From Xenorhabdus griffiniae (GTDB lineage: Bacteria > Pseudomonadota > Gammaproteobacteria > Enterobacterales > Enterobacteriaceae), in contig NZ_JADEUF010000017.1 in NCBI RefSeq assembly GCF_015163655.1, positions 1 through 46,814 on the forward strand: a DNA stretch of 46,814 bases, given 5' to 3'. Under the pieces are notes generated by a model. The model saw nothing but the letters and a program-made list of their open reading frames with translations. It had not been told where the DNA came from and searched no databases. The position numbers and the translations under genes are program-made. Positions within the stretch are counted from its first letter, which is position 1. Each line of letters opens with the position of its first letter. Shown here piece after piece: positions 16,104-24,500 of this stretch.

Positions 16104-18197
16104 TTGGGCATGAACAAACTCATTACATTGGCTTTCGTTTTAGGTCTATCATTTTCTAGTATAGGTTATGCAGATACTATTAATGATAATGTTGCGAGTG
16201 GTAGCCACGCTACTAACGCCAATGACAATACGGCTGTTATCAGTCTGAGCCAACTGCCAGATTTAAAACCGGAACCACAGCATTCCACTGTAAGTAAGCG
16301 GATTGTTTCCCGCTTCCTTCGTTCTCATTATCGCCAGTTTTATCTGGATGCAGATTTTTCAGGAAAAATTTTTGATCGTTACCTGAATCAACTGGATTAT
16401 GGACATAATGTTTTTTTGGCATCTGATATCGCTCCATTCGCGCCTCAAAAGGGAAAATTAGGAAAAGAGCTTGAAAATGGCGATCTAAAACTTCCTTATG
16501 ATCTCTTTAATCTGATGCAAAAGCGCCGCTTTGAACGTTATCAATATGTGCTCTCCCGTTTAGAACAACCCGTTGACTTAAACGGTCATGACACTATTGA
16601 AACTGACCGCATCAAAGCACCATGGCCAAAGAGTGTTGAAGAGTTGGATAAGCTTTGGGATGCCAAAATCAAATTTGATTGGATAAACCTCAAGTTATCC
16701 GGCAAAAAAGATGATAAAGAAATTAAAGAAACCCTGACTAAGCGTTATCGGACGTTATTAAAACGCCTCACACAAACCAAGAGTGAGGATGTTTTTCAAA
16801 GCATCATGATGGCTTTTGCCCGTGAAATAGATCCGCATACCAATTATCTCTCCCCTCGTGAGACAGAACAGTTTAATTCAGAAATGAGCTTATCTCTCGA
16901 GGGCATCGGTGCTGCTTTACAATACGATGATGAGTATATTGCCATTAATTCATTGCTCGTAGGCGGTCCGGCAGCCAAAAGCAATTTATTGAAAGTTGGA
17001 GATAAAATCATTGGTGTTGGGCAAGCAGGTAAGCCCATTGTCGATGTTGTTGGATGGCGTTTGGAAGATGTTGTTGCTCTTATTAAAGGGCCGAAGGGGA
17101 GTAAAGTTCGCCTTGAAATCATACCAAGCACAAAAGGGGCAAAAAACCACATTGTCACCTTAACCCGCGAGAATATCCGCCTTGAAGATCGTGCTGTCAA
17201 GATGTCGGTGAAAACAGTAGGGAAAGAGAAGGTTGGTATTCTGGATATACCAAGTTTCTATGTCGGCTTGACTAACAATGTAAAAGTGCAGTTGCAGAAA
17301 CTCTCTAAACAGAGGGTTTCCTCGATTGTTATTGATTTGCGTGGCAATGGTGGCGGAGCATTAACCGAAGCTGTATCGTTATCTGGCTTATTTATTCCTA
17401 CTGGTCCGGTTGTCCAGGTTCGGGATAATACTGGTAGAGTGAAAGTGGAGGCAGATACAGATGAAGCCGTATATTATAAAGGTCCTTTAGTGGTTCTGAT
17501 TGACAACAGAAGTGCTTCTGCCTCTGAAATCTTTGCAGCGGCCATGCAAGATTATGGCCGTGGACTGATTGTGGGAGATCCCTCTTTCGGTAAAGGTACA
17601 GTTCAGCAATATCGCCCTTTGAACCGTATTTATGATCAGATGCTACGGCCTGAATGGCCAGAAATTGGTTCTGTGCAATATACGATCCAGAAATTCTATC
17701 GGATAAATGGTGGTAGTACCCAGATTAAGGGGGTAACGCCTGATATCATTATGCCGACAGGAGAAGAACCTTCTGAAATAGGGGAAAGCCAAGAAGATAA
17801 TGCGTTACCTTGGGACAGCGTTCAGCCTGCGCATTATACTTCCTTGAAAGTGATTTCAGAGTTAACGCCACTATTGACTAAGCTGCATAATCAACGGATT
17901 GCTAATGATCCTGAATTTAAATATATCAAACAGGATATTGCTTACTATAAAGTCATCAAAGAACGTAAGGGCGTTTATTCCTTGAACTATGCTCAAAGAG
18001 AGAAAGAAAACAAGGAATACGAAACGATCAAATTGAATCGCCTTAATGAACGCTTTAAACGGGAAGACAAAAAAACGCTCAAGTCGCTTGATGATTTGCC
18101 AAAAGATTATAAAGGGCCAGATCCTTATTTAGATGAATCTGTAAAAATTGCCCTGGATTTGGCGCATCAGCCTGCTGAAATGGCTGTAACAAGGTAG
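16104..18197 (+). CDS. prc: Carboxy-terminal processing protease Prc (Tsp)
   Basis: This is a periplasmic serine protease (S41A) that degrades tagged or misfolded proteins and processes the C-terminus of PBP3. It has 697 residues from a TTG five bases after GGAGG; an ATG at 16110 is the alternative. A signal peptide ends near SIGYA-D. The PDZ domain lies at about 245-335 and contains LEGIGAALQYDDEYIAINSL. The catalytic dyad is S472 (RSASASEIF, middle serine) and K497 (FGKGTVQQY), 25 residues apart as in the family. The C-terminus ends before the E. coli Pro-rich tail. It is co-transcribed with proQ. Confidence 0.96.
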   Translation: MGMNKLITLAFVLGLSFSSIGYADTINDNVASGSHATNANDNTAVISLSQLPDLKPEPQHSTVSKRIVSRFLRSHYRQFYLDADFSGKIFDRYLNQLDYGHNVFLASDIAPFAPQKGKLGKELENGDLKLPYDLFNLMQKRRFERYQYVLSRLEQPVDLNGHDTIETDRIKAPWPKSVEELDKLWDAKIKFDWINLKLSGKKDDKEIKETLTKRYRTLLKRLTQTKSEDVFQSIMMAFAREIDPHTNYLSPRETEQFNSEMSLSLEGIGAALQYDDEYIAINSLLVGGPAAKSNLLKVGDKIIGVGQAGKPIVDVVGWRLEDVVALIKGPKGSKVRLEIIPSTKGAKNHIVTLTRENIRLEDRAVKMSVKTVGKEKVGILDIPSFYVGLTNNVKVQLQKLSKQRVSSIVIDLRGNGGGALTEAVSLSGLFIPTGPVVQVRDNTGRVKVEADTDEAVYYKGPLVVLIDNRSASASEIFAAAMQDYGRGLIVGDPSFGKGTVQQYRPLNRIYDQMLRPEWPEIGSVQYTIQKFYRINGGSTQIKGVTPDIIMPTGEEPSEIGESQEDNALPWDSVQPAHYTSLKVISELTPLLTKLHNQRIANDPEFKYIKQDIAYYKVIKERKGVYSLNYAQREKENKEYETIKLNRLNERFKREDKKTLKSLDDLPKDYKGPDPYLDESVKIALDLAHQPAEMAVTR

Positions 18198-18217
18198 TTT
18201 TAAACTTCGTTATAGAT

Positions 18218-18247
18218 AAAAGGTCGGCTTGTTAGTCGGCCTTTTTA
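18218..18247 (+). terminator. Rho-independent terminator of prc
   Basis: An 8-bp stem with two G-U pairs (18222-18229 and 18234-18241) and a 4-base loop is followed by TTTTT, 20 bases after the prc stop. Confidence 0.75.
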
Positions 18248-18294
18248 TCATATTGTAAAGTTATGTTGATTCTATCGCTTAACGTCTTAAAAAA

Positions 18295-18323
18295 CTTGAA
18301 TAATATGGGATGAATCCCCATTT
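18295..18323 (+). promoter_or_regulatory. Sigma-32 heat-shock promoter of htpX
   Basis: CTTGAAT (18295-18301), a 14-base spacer and CCCCATTT (18316-18323) match the sigma-32 consensus closely, some 50 bases before the htpX start. HtpX is a known heat-shock gene, so the match is meaningful. Confidence 0.75.
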
Positions 18324-18375
18324 TATGGCTTAACTCTTAGTTGAACTGTTTGATAATTAAAGGAAGCAAATTTAT

Positions 18376-19260
18376 ATGATGAGAATTGCCTTGTTCCTTC
18401 TCACAAACCTTGCTGTCATGGTGGTGTTTGGAATAATACTTTCACTTACAGGAGTTCAGCGGAGCAGTGTTGCTGGCCTCATGATTATGGCTGGTTTGTT
18501 TGGTTTTGGTGGAGCATTCATTTCTTTGTTGATGTCGAAGTGGATGGCTTTGCGTTCTGTTGGTGGTCAGGTTATTGAAAAACCTTCCAACGAAACTGAA
18601 GCCTGGTTGATGGAAACTGTACGTCGTCAGGCGGATCAAGTTGGAATTACTATGCCACAAGTGGCTATCTATGATGCCTTGGATATTAACGCATTTGCTA
18701 CAGGGGCGCGCCGTAATGCTTCTCTGGTTGCTGTTAGTACGGGGCTACTGAACAATATGAGCCGTGATGAAGCTGAAGCCGTCATTGCTCATGAAATTAG
18801 CCACATTGCTAATGGTGATATGGTAACAATGACCTTGTTGCAAGGTATCGTGAATACATTCGTCATCTTTATTTCACGTATCATTGCACAGGCTGCTGCG
18901 AGTTTCCTTTCCAGCAGCGATGATGAAAGTGAAAGTAGCAATAATGGTAATCCCATCGTCTACATGGTGCTTTCCATGGTGTTGGAGATCGTATTTGGTA
19001 TTTTGGCTAGTATTATTACTATGTGGTTCTCCCGTTACCGTGAATTCCATGCGGATGCAGGATCAGCGAAATTGGTTGGTCGCGAAAAGATGATTGCTGC
19101 ATTGCAACGTCTTAAGACCAGTTATGAACCTCAGGAAGAGGGCAGCATGATGGCATTCTGCATTAATGGCAAAGGTAAGAGTTTCAGTGAGTTGTTCTTA
19201 TCTCATCCGCCGTTGGATAAACGTATTGAAGCCCTTCGCAGTGGTGAATATTTAAAATAG
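18376..19260 (+). CDS. htpX: Membrane zinc metalloprotease HtpX
   Basis: This is an M48 family inner-membrane protease for quality control of membrane proteins. It has 294 residues (293 in E. coli) and starts [20 protein letters not shown]. Helices are near 5-25 and 33-53, and two more at about 155-175 and 195-215. The zinc motif HEISH lies at 139-143, with the third ligand glutamate in [11 protein letters not shown] near 225. SD AAAGGA precedes the start. It has a sigma-32 promoter. Unlike E. coli, it lies directly after prc on the same strand. Confidence 0.95.
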   Translation: MMRIALFLLTNLAVMVVFGIILSLTGVQRSSVAGLMIMAGLFGFGGAFISLLMSKWMALRSVGGQVIEKPSNETEAWLMETVRRQADQVGITMPQVAIYDALDINAFATGARRNASLVAVSTGLLNNMSRDEAEAVIAHEISHIANGDMVTMTLLQGIVNTFVIFISRIIAQAAASFLSSSDDESESSNNGNPIVYMVLSMVLEIVFGILASIITMWFSRYREFHADAGSAKLVGREKMIAALQRLKTSYEPQEEGSMMAFCINGKGKSFSELFLSHPPLDKRIEALRSGEYLK

Positions 19261-19265
19261 GCCAA

Positions 19266-19295
19266 ACTATACCAATCTAACTTCAAGATGCGTGT
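19266..19295 (+). repeat. Dispersed intergenic repeat, copy 3
   Basis: The core ACTATACCAATCTAACTTCA runs from 19266 to 19285 and continues to 19295, identical over 28 bases to copy 1. Here it runs straight into a perfect hairpin (19294-19326) and then the 19329 direct repeat, forming a composite element just after htpX. Confidence 0.75.
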
Positions 19296-19326
19296 GATGT
19301 CTCCCCATGAAGCGGGGAGACATCAC
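19294..19326. terminator. Perfect 13-bp hairpin after htpX
   Basis: GTGATGTCTCCCC (19294-19306) pairs perfectly with 19314-19326 around a 7-base loop. No T-run follows, so it may act as a structural part of the repeat element or as an mRNA end for htpX and the convergent hydrolase gene. Confidence 0.5.
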
Positions 19327-19328
19327 GT

Positions 19329-19373
19329 TTCATATCGTGTTTAAATGGCAACTTAAAGTTTAATGTGTATATA
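19329..19373 (+). repeat. 45-bp direct repeat, left copy
   Basis: This begins TTCATATCGTGTTTAAATGG and ends with a run close to AATGTGTATATA. It matches 20487-20532 with one indel and about three substitutions. The pair brackets the hydrolase gene 19410-20339. Confidence 0.75.
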
Positions 19374-19409
19374 TCTTAATTTATATGGTGGCATAAGCCG
19401 CCATATTAT

Positions 19410-20339
19410 TTATATTTCATTGCCGCGATAACCGGTTAGAATCCGTTCCCATTCTTGTTGGGCGAACCAGGTTTGGGTTTCGCCATTATAATGCATTTCA
19501 TCGGATAGGAAGACACCATATTCAGAAGCGATGCCCGTGTAATTTGGCGAATTCCTTGCATCAATTAAAGTACGATAGTTAGGTGCCGCGGCAATAACGT
19601 CTTTAATTGCTTCATGCACATAGCTGGTATTGATGGGATCAAAAGCGACTGAGAGTGGGTAATATAACCGCCACGGAATATTGTGCGAGCCGATGGCATT
19701 GTTAATACCGGTAATAATGCGGGTAAAATTCATCTCTGATGCTTTGGCTGCATCTAAACTCTCTGTTTCTGCTTCCCATTGATTCCAATGAATAGCCAAA
19801 ATACGCGGTTTTTTGCCCATATTACGCAATGATTGAATTGCCATGCGTAAGGTTCTAATTGCACGAGGATAGAGGGATTCAACATCTCTGGCATCACGCT
19901 CCGGTGCCCAGCGGTTATCAGGGTAATTATCTAGATACATTCCTTGTCCTCCCCAGCCCATCAAAATCACGTAAAGATCGGGTAAATCCAGAGCATTGCC
20001 CTGATTGATATGATCTTGCCAAAATTTAGCAAAGCGGTTGGCCGCGTTATAAGGATGATCCTGATTACCGCGAGGTAAGCCAGCAGGAGCACCAATATTG
20101 GCGCTTCCGAAGCTGGTTAATCCTATCCAGTGAATTTTGGAAAAATGAGTGTTATAAACCTCTGGCAGGGATAGTGTGAATACATTATTTAAACCTTGAG
20201 TAATCCTTTTATTTGGTGGCAATTGTGTGCCATGACCATAGCTATTGGATTGTCCAAGGATAATAAATAATGGAGCATCATTGGATTTCCATGATGGATA
20301 TTTTGGTTCGGGAGAGTGAAGCTGTTTGTATGTCATCAT
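19410..20339 (-). CDS. SGNH-type hydrolase, sialate O-acetylesterase-like
   Basis: This is a 309-residue protein with the SASA (sialate O-acetylesterase-like) subgroup of the SGNH fold. Block I is FIILGQSNSYGHG with nucleophile S31. Block II-like glycines are at GWGGQG (128-133). HWNQWEAET (184-192) occupies the family's Q-G-E position, and SDEMH (279-283) gives the catalytic pair D280 and H283. No signal peptide is seen, so it should act in the cytoplasm; the substrate is unknown. SD AAGGGG precedes the ATG, with a second ATG one codon later. Direct repeats flank it, and it separates core genes from the NRPS locus, which suggests acquisition. A carbohydrate or acyl ester substrate is a family inference only. 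Confidence 0.7.
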   Translation of the reverse strand: MMTYKQLHSPEPKYPSWKSNDAPLFIILGQSNSYGHGTQLPPNKRITQGLNNVFTLSLPEVYNTHFSKIHWIGLTSFGSANIGAPAGLPRGNQDHPYNAANRFAKFWQDHINQGNALDLPDLYVILMGWGGQGMYLDNYPDNRWAPERDARDVESLYPRAIRTLRMAIQSLRNMGKKPRILAIHWNQWEAETESLDAAKASEMNFTRIITGINNAIGSHNIPWRLYYPLSVAFDPINTSYVHEAIKDVIAAAPNYRTLIDARNSPNYTGIASEYGVFLSDEMHYNGETQTWFAQQEWERILTGYRGNEI

Positions 20340-20486
20340 TTTCCCCTTAAAGTAGGCGAATTAATTAGGTATTGCGCTCCTTGCGAAAAAAATTATTTAT
20401 ATAAGATAAAGTGTACATGGTGAATCAATCTAATTTATTTTTTGCACCTAAAACAAGCATCAATATATATTCGATAAACTTCAGGG

Positions 20487-20532
20487 TTCATATCGTGTTG
20501 TAAATTGCAACTTGAAGTTTAATGCGTATATA
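20487..20532 (+). repeat. 45-bp direct repeat, right copy
   Basis: This begins TTCATATCGTGTTGTAAATT and matches 19329-19373. It lies in the 328-base gap between the divergent hydrolase and SDR genes; the rest of that gap is AT-rich. Confidence 0.75.
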
Positions 20533-20599
20533 AATAAGTACATTATATTTAATATTAAATAAGTAATATTTTATATTGTGGCTAACTAATATAATTTTG

Positions 20600-20627
20600 T
20601 TGAGGGAAGACGCTGGTATTTTATAGT
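20600..20627 (+). promoter_or_regulatory. Probable promoter of the SDR gene
   Basis: TTGAGG (20600-20605), 16 bases, and TATAGT (20622-20627) lie 40 bases before the SDR ATG. Confidence 0.45.
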
Positions 20628-20667
20628 AACCGGTAAGCTTTAAAAATATATCAATAAGGATAATAAA

Positions 20668-21426
20668 ATGATTCGATTTGAGAATAAAGTTGTCATTATT
20701 ACTGGCGCAGGCAGTGGTATTGGTGAGGCTACAGCGAAACGTTTCTCACAAGAAGGTGCCATTGTGGTGTTAGCTGGGCGGGACACAGAGAAGCTTAATC
20801 GTGTATTAAGTGAATTGTCATCAAACAAAGCGCTAGTGATTCAGACAGATGTCGCGGATCGGGAATCGGCTAAAAATATGGTTGATGAAACAATCAGGCA
20901 TTTTGGCCGGATAGATATTTTGGTGAACAACGCAGGTTTGTATGTGGTTGGTGATTTATTGAGCACATCACAAGAAGACGGTAATGCCGCGCTGGCGACG
21001 AATCTCAATGGTGTACTCAATTGTAGTTATTTTGCTTTGCCTCATTTACTGAAAAGCAAAGGATGTATTGTCAATAATGCCTCGGTATCTGGCTTGGGGG
21101 GGGATTGGGGTGGCGCTCACTATTGCGCAGCTAAAGGCGCTGTCGTAAATTTAACCCGCGCAATGGCATTGGATCATGGTTCACAAGGGGTCCGTGTCAA
21201 TGCTGTTTGCCCAAGCTTAGTATTGACGCCAATGGTTGCTCGCTTTGATGATGAAACCCTTGCGCATTTCGATAGCCGTATTCCGTTAAAAAGAGCGGGC
21301 CAACCTTCTGAAGTGGCAGCAGCCATTGCATTTTTGGCCAGCGAAGACGCCAGTTTTATTAATGGGGTGAACTTGCCGATAGATGGCGGGGTTAATGCAT
21401 CCAATGGTCAACCTAATTTTAACTAA
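20668..21426 (+). CDS. Short-chain dehydrogenase/reductase (classical SDR)
   Basis: This is a 252-residue NAD(P)-dependent oxidoreductase. The cofactor motif TGAGSGIG is at 12-19 and NNAG at 87-90. The catalytic residues are S139, Y152 and K156 (YCAAK). CPSLVLTPM and the C-terminal INGVNLPIDGG are typical of the classical family. SD AAGGA precedes the ATG. It is convergent with the NRPS, 89 bp away, and shares a bidirectional terminator with it. A tailoring role for the peptide is possible by position only; a stand-alone sugar or hydroxy-acid dehydrogenase is equally possible. Confidence 0.85.
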   Translation: MIRFENKVVIITGAGSGIGEATAKRFSQEGAIVVLAGRDTEKLNRVLSELSSNKALVIQTDVADRESAKNMVDETIRHFGRIDILVNNAGLYVVGDLLSTSQEDGNAALATNLNGVLNCSYFALPHLLKSKGCIVNNASVSGLGGDWGGAHYCAAKGAVVNLTRAMALDHGSQGVRVNAVCPSLVLTPMVARFDDETLAHFDSRIPLKRAGQPSEVAAAIAFLASEDASFINGVNLPIDGGVNASNGQPNFN

Positions 21427-21460
21427 GTCTGCCGAAAACATTGTCTGTTAGATAATCGGC

Positions 21461-21497
21461 TGAAAAGTGGCTCCACGAGGTGTGGAACCACTTGATT
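21461..21497. terminator. Bidirectional terminator between the SDR and the NRPS
   Basis: A 12-bp stem with one mismatch (21465-21476 and 21482-21493) lies between the two convergent stops. A T-run follows on the minus strand and TTTCGTTTT on the plus strand. Confidence 0.75.
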
Positions 21498-21515
21498 TCG
21501 TTTTGGTCAATGGTA

Positions 21516-24500
21516 TCAATTTGGGCTTATAACGCTGGCCAGTTCACACAGTGTAGGATGAGTGAACAAGGTTGCTAATGGAATTTCCATATCTTGCTCA
21601 CGTATACGAGCCAGCAATTGTATTGCTATCAATGAATGACCTCCTAATGCAAAGAAATTGTCATAACGACTGATCTGTTCTCGTTTCAGCAATTTCTGCC
21701 AAATTTCAGCCAGTGCAGTTTCCACATCACCAAGGGGTGCTTCGTAACCGGAAGTTGTTCCAATAGTAGATTGTGATGTCAGTGCATTTTGCGGCAATTC
21801 AGCCTGAATAGCGTTGAAACCGGTTAATAGCTGCTGGCGCTCTGTGGCAGACAGGGTAGCAATACTCATGATTGGTTTTTGAGGTTCGGTTTCTAATGTT
21901 TTTACCAGATCTGCTAAAGCAGATGTCACATCAGCAATCAGGCGTGCCGGATCGATTTCCGATATCGTCTGAGCTGTCAACAGGAAGCCTTTACCCAAAT
22001 CATCTATAGCCAGATAGATGGGATAGTTAGTCCTTTCTCGTCCTGTTACCAGACGTATACCTTCCCATAGAGTATTGGTAACATCCGGTTGGCTATGGCG
22101 ATAATTGAGGAGTGTATTAAAAAGCGGCAGAGGATGTGCTACTCCGCTGCAACGTTGAGCCAGCGCCAGAGGCGCCTGTTCATGTTCAAGTAACTGCGTC
22201 AAACTGCGGTAAGTTGTTTGCACGGTTTCTTGTGTACTGTTCCCCGCAAGTGTGATCCGCACGGGCAAGGTATTGATAAACAGTCCCAGAATTCGCTCAA
22301 TATCGGCACTTCCTTGCATACGCCCTGACAAAACTGTTCCGAAGACGACATCATCTCGCCCACTTATTTTTGCCAGCACTTGTGCTAACGCAACATGGAA
22401 CAGGATCCCAGGGCTAACACCTTGACGGCGAGCCTGTTTGCGAATAGCGCGAGTCAGTGCTGCACCAAGTGGCTTGCTAGTCTCAGTGACTGGTCTGTCT
22501 CCACTGTGCACATCCAATATGCCGAACGGTGTTGTTGGCGTATCTACATCCGCGAGCACTTTCCGGAAATAGGCTGCGTGATCGGGCATCGGCATATGCA
22601 AGGATTGGGCGATAAAATGGCGGTACGGTAATACAGGCGGTAATCGCTCCGTACGATGATGCAGGAGTTCATTGATTTCGGCAACGATAATATCCAAAGA
22701 GATATGGTCATTAAGGATATGGTGACAACACAACGCTAACAACCACTCGTCCTGATCCGGATCATGTGCGATATCAGCAGAGAGTAGCGGAGCCTGGCTG
22801 ATATCGAGGCGGTGTTGGTACGGATCTGTCTGTGCCAACAATTGAGATGGCACGTCTTTATCGTTATCGGGCACAAAGGTCCTGATGCGCAGAGAAGCCT
22901 GACGCCAAACCACCTGAACGGGCTGTGTTAAGCCCTGCCAGCAGATGGCAGTACGCAAAATATCGTGACGATTAATCACCTGTTGCAAAGCAGCCAGAAA
23001 AGCATCGAGACGCTCGCGAGTATTGAAAGCAAGCAGAAGATGTAACAGATAAACATCTCCTTGTGGTTGCAGTAGATGATGGAACAGCATACCTTCCTGT
23101 AATGGTGCAAGCGGATAGATATCCTGAATATTGTTGACACCATGAGGCGTAGTTGCAGCGATAATATCAATCTCGCGTTGTGTCAGAGAAACCAGCGGCA
23201 GCATATCAGGCGTGATGGCGGTGCAACCAGCCGGGATAAGGTTGGGCGGCACGGTGAGCGAAGGGGCATCATCCTGAATTACCTGTATTATTTTCGCCAT
23301 TTCAGCCAGTGTTGGTGTGGAAAATACAGTACGAATATCAAGGTGGCAACCTCGATTGCGCAGCCGCTCAATCAGGTTGATAGCCATCAGAGAATGCCCA
23401 CCAAGTTCAAAGAAATGATCATAACGCCCAACTTTTTTCAGTCCTAATAAAGCTTGCCAAATTTCAGCCAGGGCAATTTCCATTTCACTGAGCGGCTCTT
23501 CATAAGTATGGGTTGCAATGGATGTCTGATCCGGCATCGGTAGTGCCTGGCGGTTAATCTTGCCATTAGGAGCCAATGGAAAAGCATCCAGTGTCACAAA
23601 TGCACTGGGCAACATATAGTCGGCGAGATATTGTGCGAGTTGCTGGCGCAGCTCTGTTGGTGCCAGTTTTATATTCGGTTCGGCGATCAGATAAGCAATC
23701 AGGCGCTTATCACCCAGCTTATCTTCACGGGCAAGCACGATAGCTTCACGCACGCCGTGGCATTGCATCAATCTGGTTTCAATTTCCTCCAGTTCGATCC
23801 GGTAGCCGCGTAGCTTGATCTGAAAATCATTGCGACCAAGGTACTCGATATTGCCGTCAGATCGCCAGCGAGCCAAATCCCCGGTCTTATACATGCGAGC
23901 GTTGGGATGTTCGCTAAAGGGATCGACAATAAATTTCTCTGCTGTCAGCGCCGGTTGGTTGGAATAACCACGGGCGACCCCCATTCCGCCGATATAGATT
24001 TCACCACTTACGCCAACAGGCACTGGCTGACAAAATGCATCCAAAATATAGATACGTGTGTTGGACAGTGGCCGGCCAATCGGAATATTGTTAGTGATAG
24101 GTGGAGCATATTTTTTATCTATCACCATTTCTTTATCTATCTGTATGGCCGTAGCAGTGATGGTAATTTCTGTCGGACCATAAGCGTTGAACCAGCGGCA
24201 GGATTGGGTTTCCGGGCACGACAGCCAATCTATTAAATAGCGGTATTCCACTTTATCCCCGCCAACAATCACAGTGTGTATATAGGGGCTGAAACCGACA
24301 CGTCCTGCCTTCATTTCTTGAGCCCAATGATGCCAGAAAGCCGTCGGTATATTGATAATCGTCACTTTCTGTTCACGTAAAAAATCAACAAATGAGCTAT
24401 TCGGTATTTTGATAGAAGGTGGACGCAAAACCAGCGTGGCACCCGATGCCAGGGTAGGAAAAATATCTGACACTGAAATGTCAAACGCGAAAGTCACAAA

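Noticed and set aside
20668..21426. SDR as a terminal reductase domain of the NRPS
   Set aside because: It is a 252-residue classical SDR with YxxxK, not an extended NRPS R domain, and it is on the opposite strand.
21427..21515. Hidden thioesterase or second NRPS gene after the NRPS stop
   Set aside because: Only 89 bases separate the stop from the SDR end, and they hold a terminator hairpin. No TE motif is seen in any frame.
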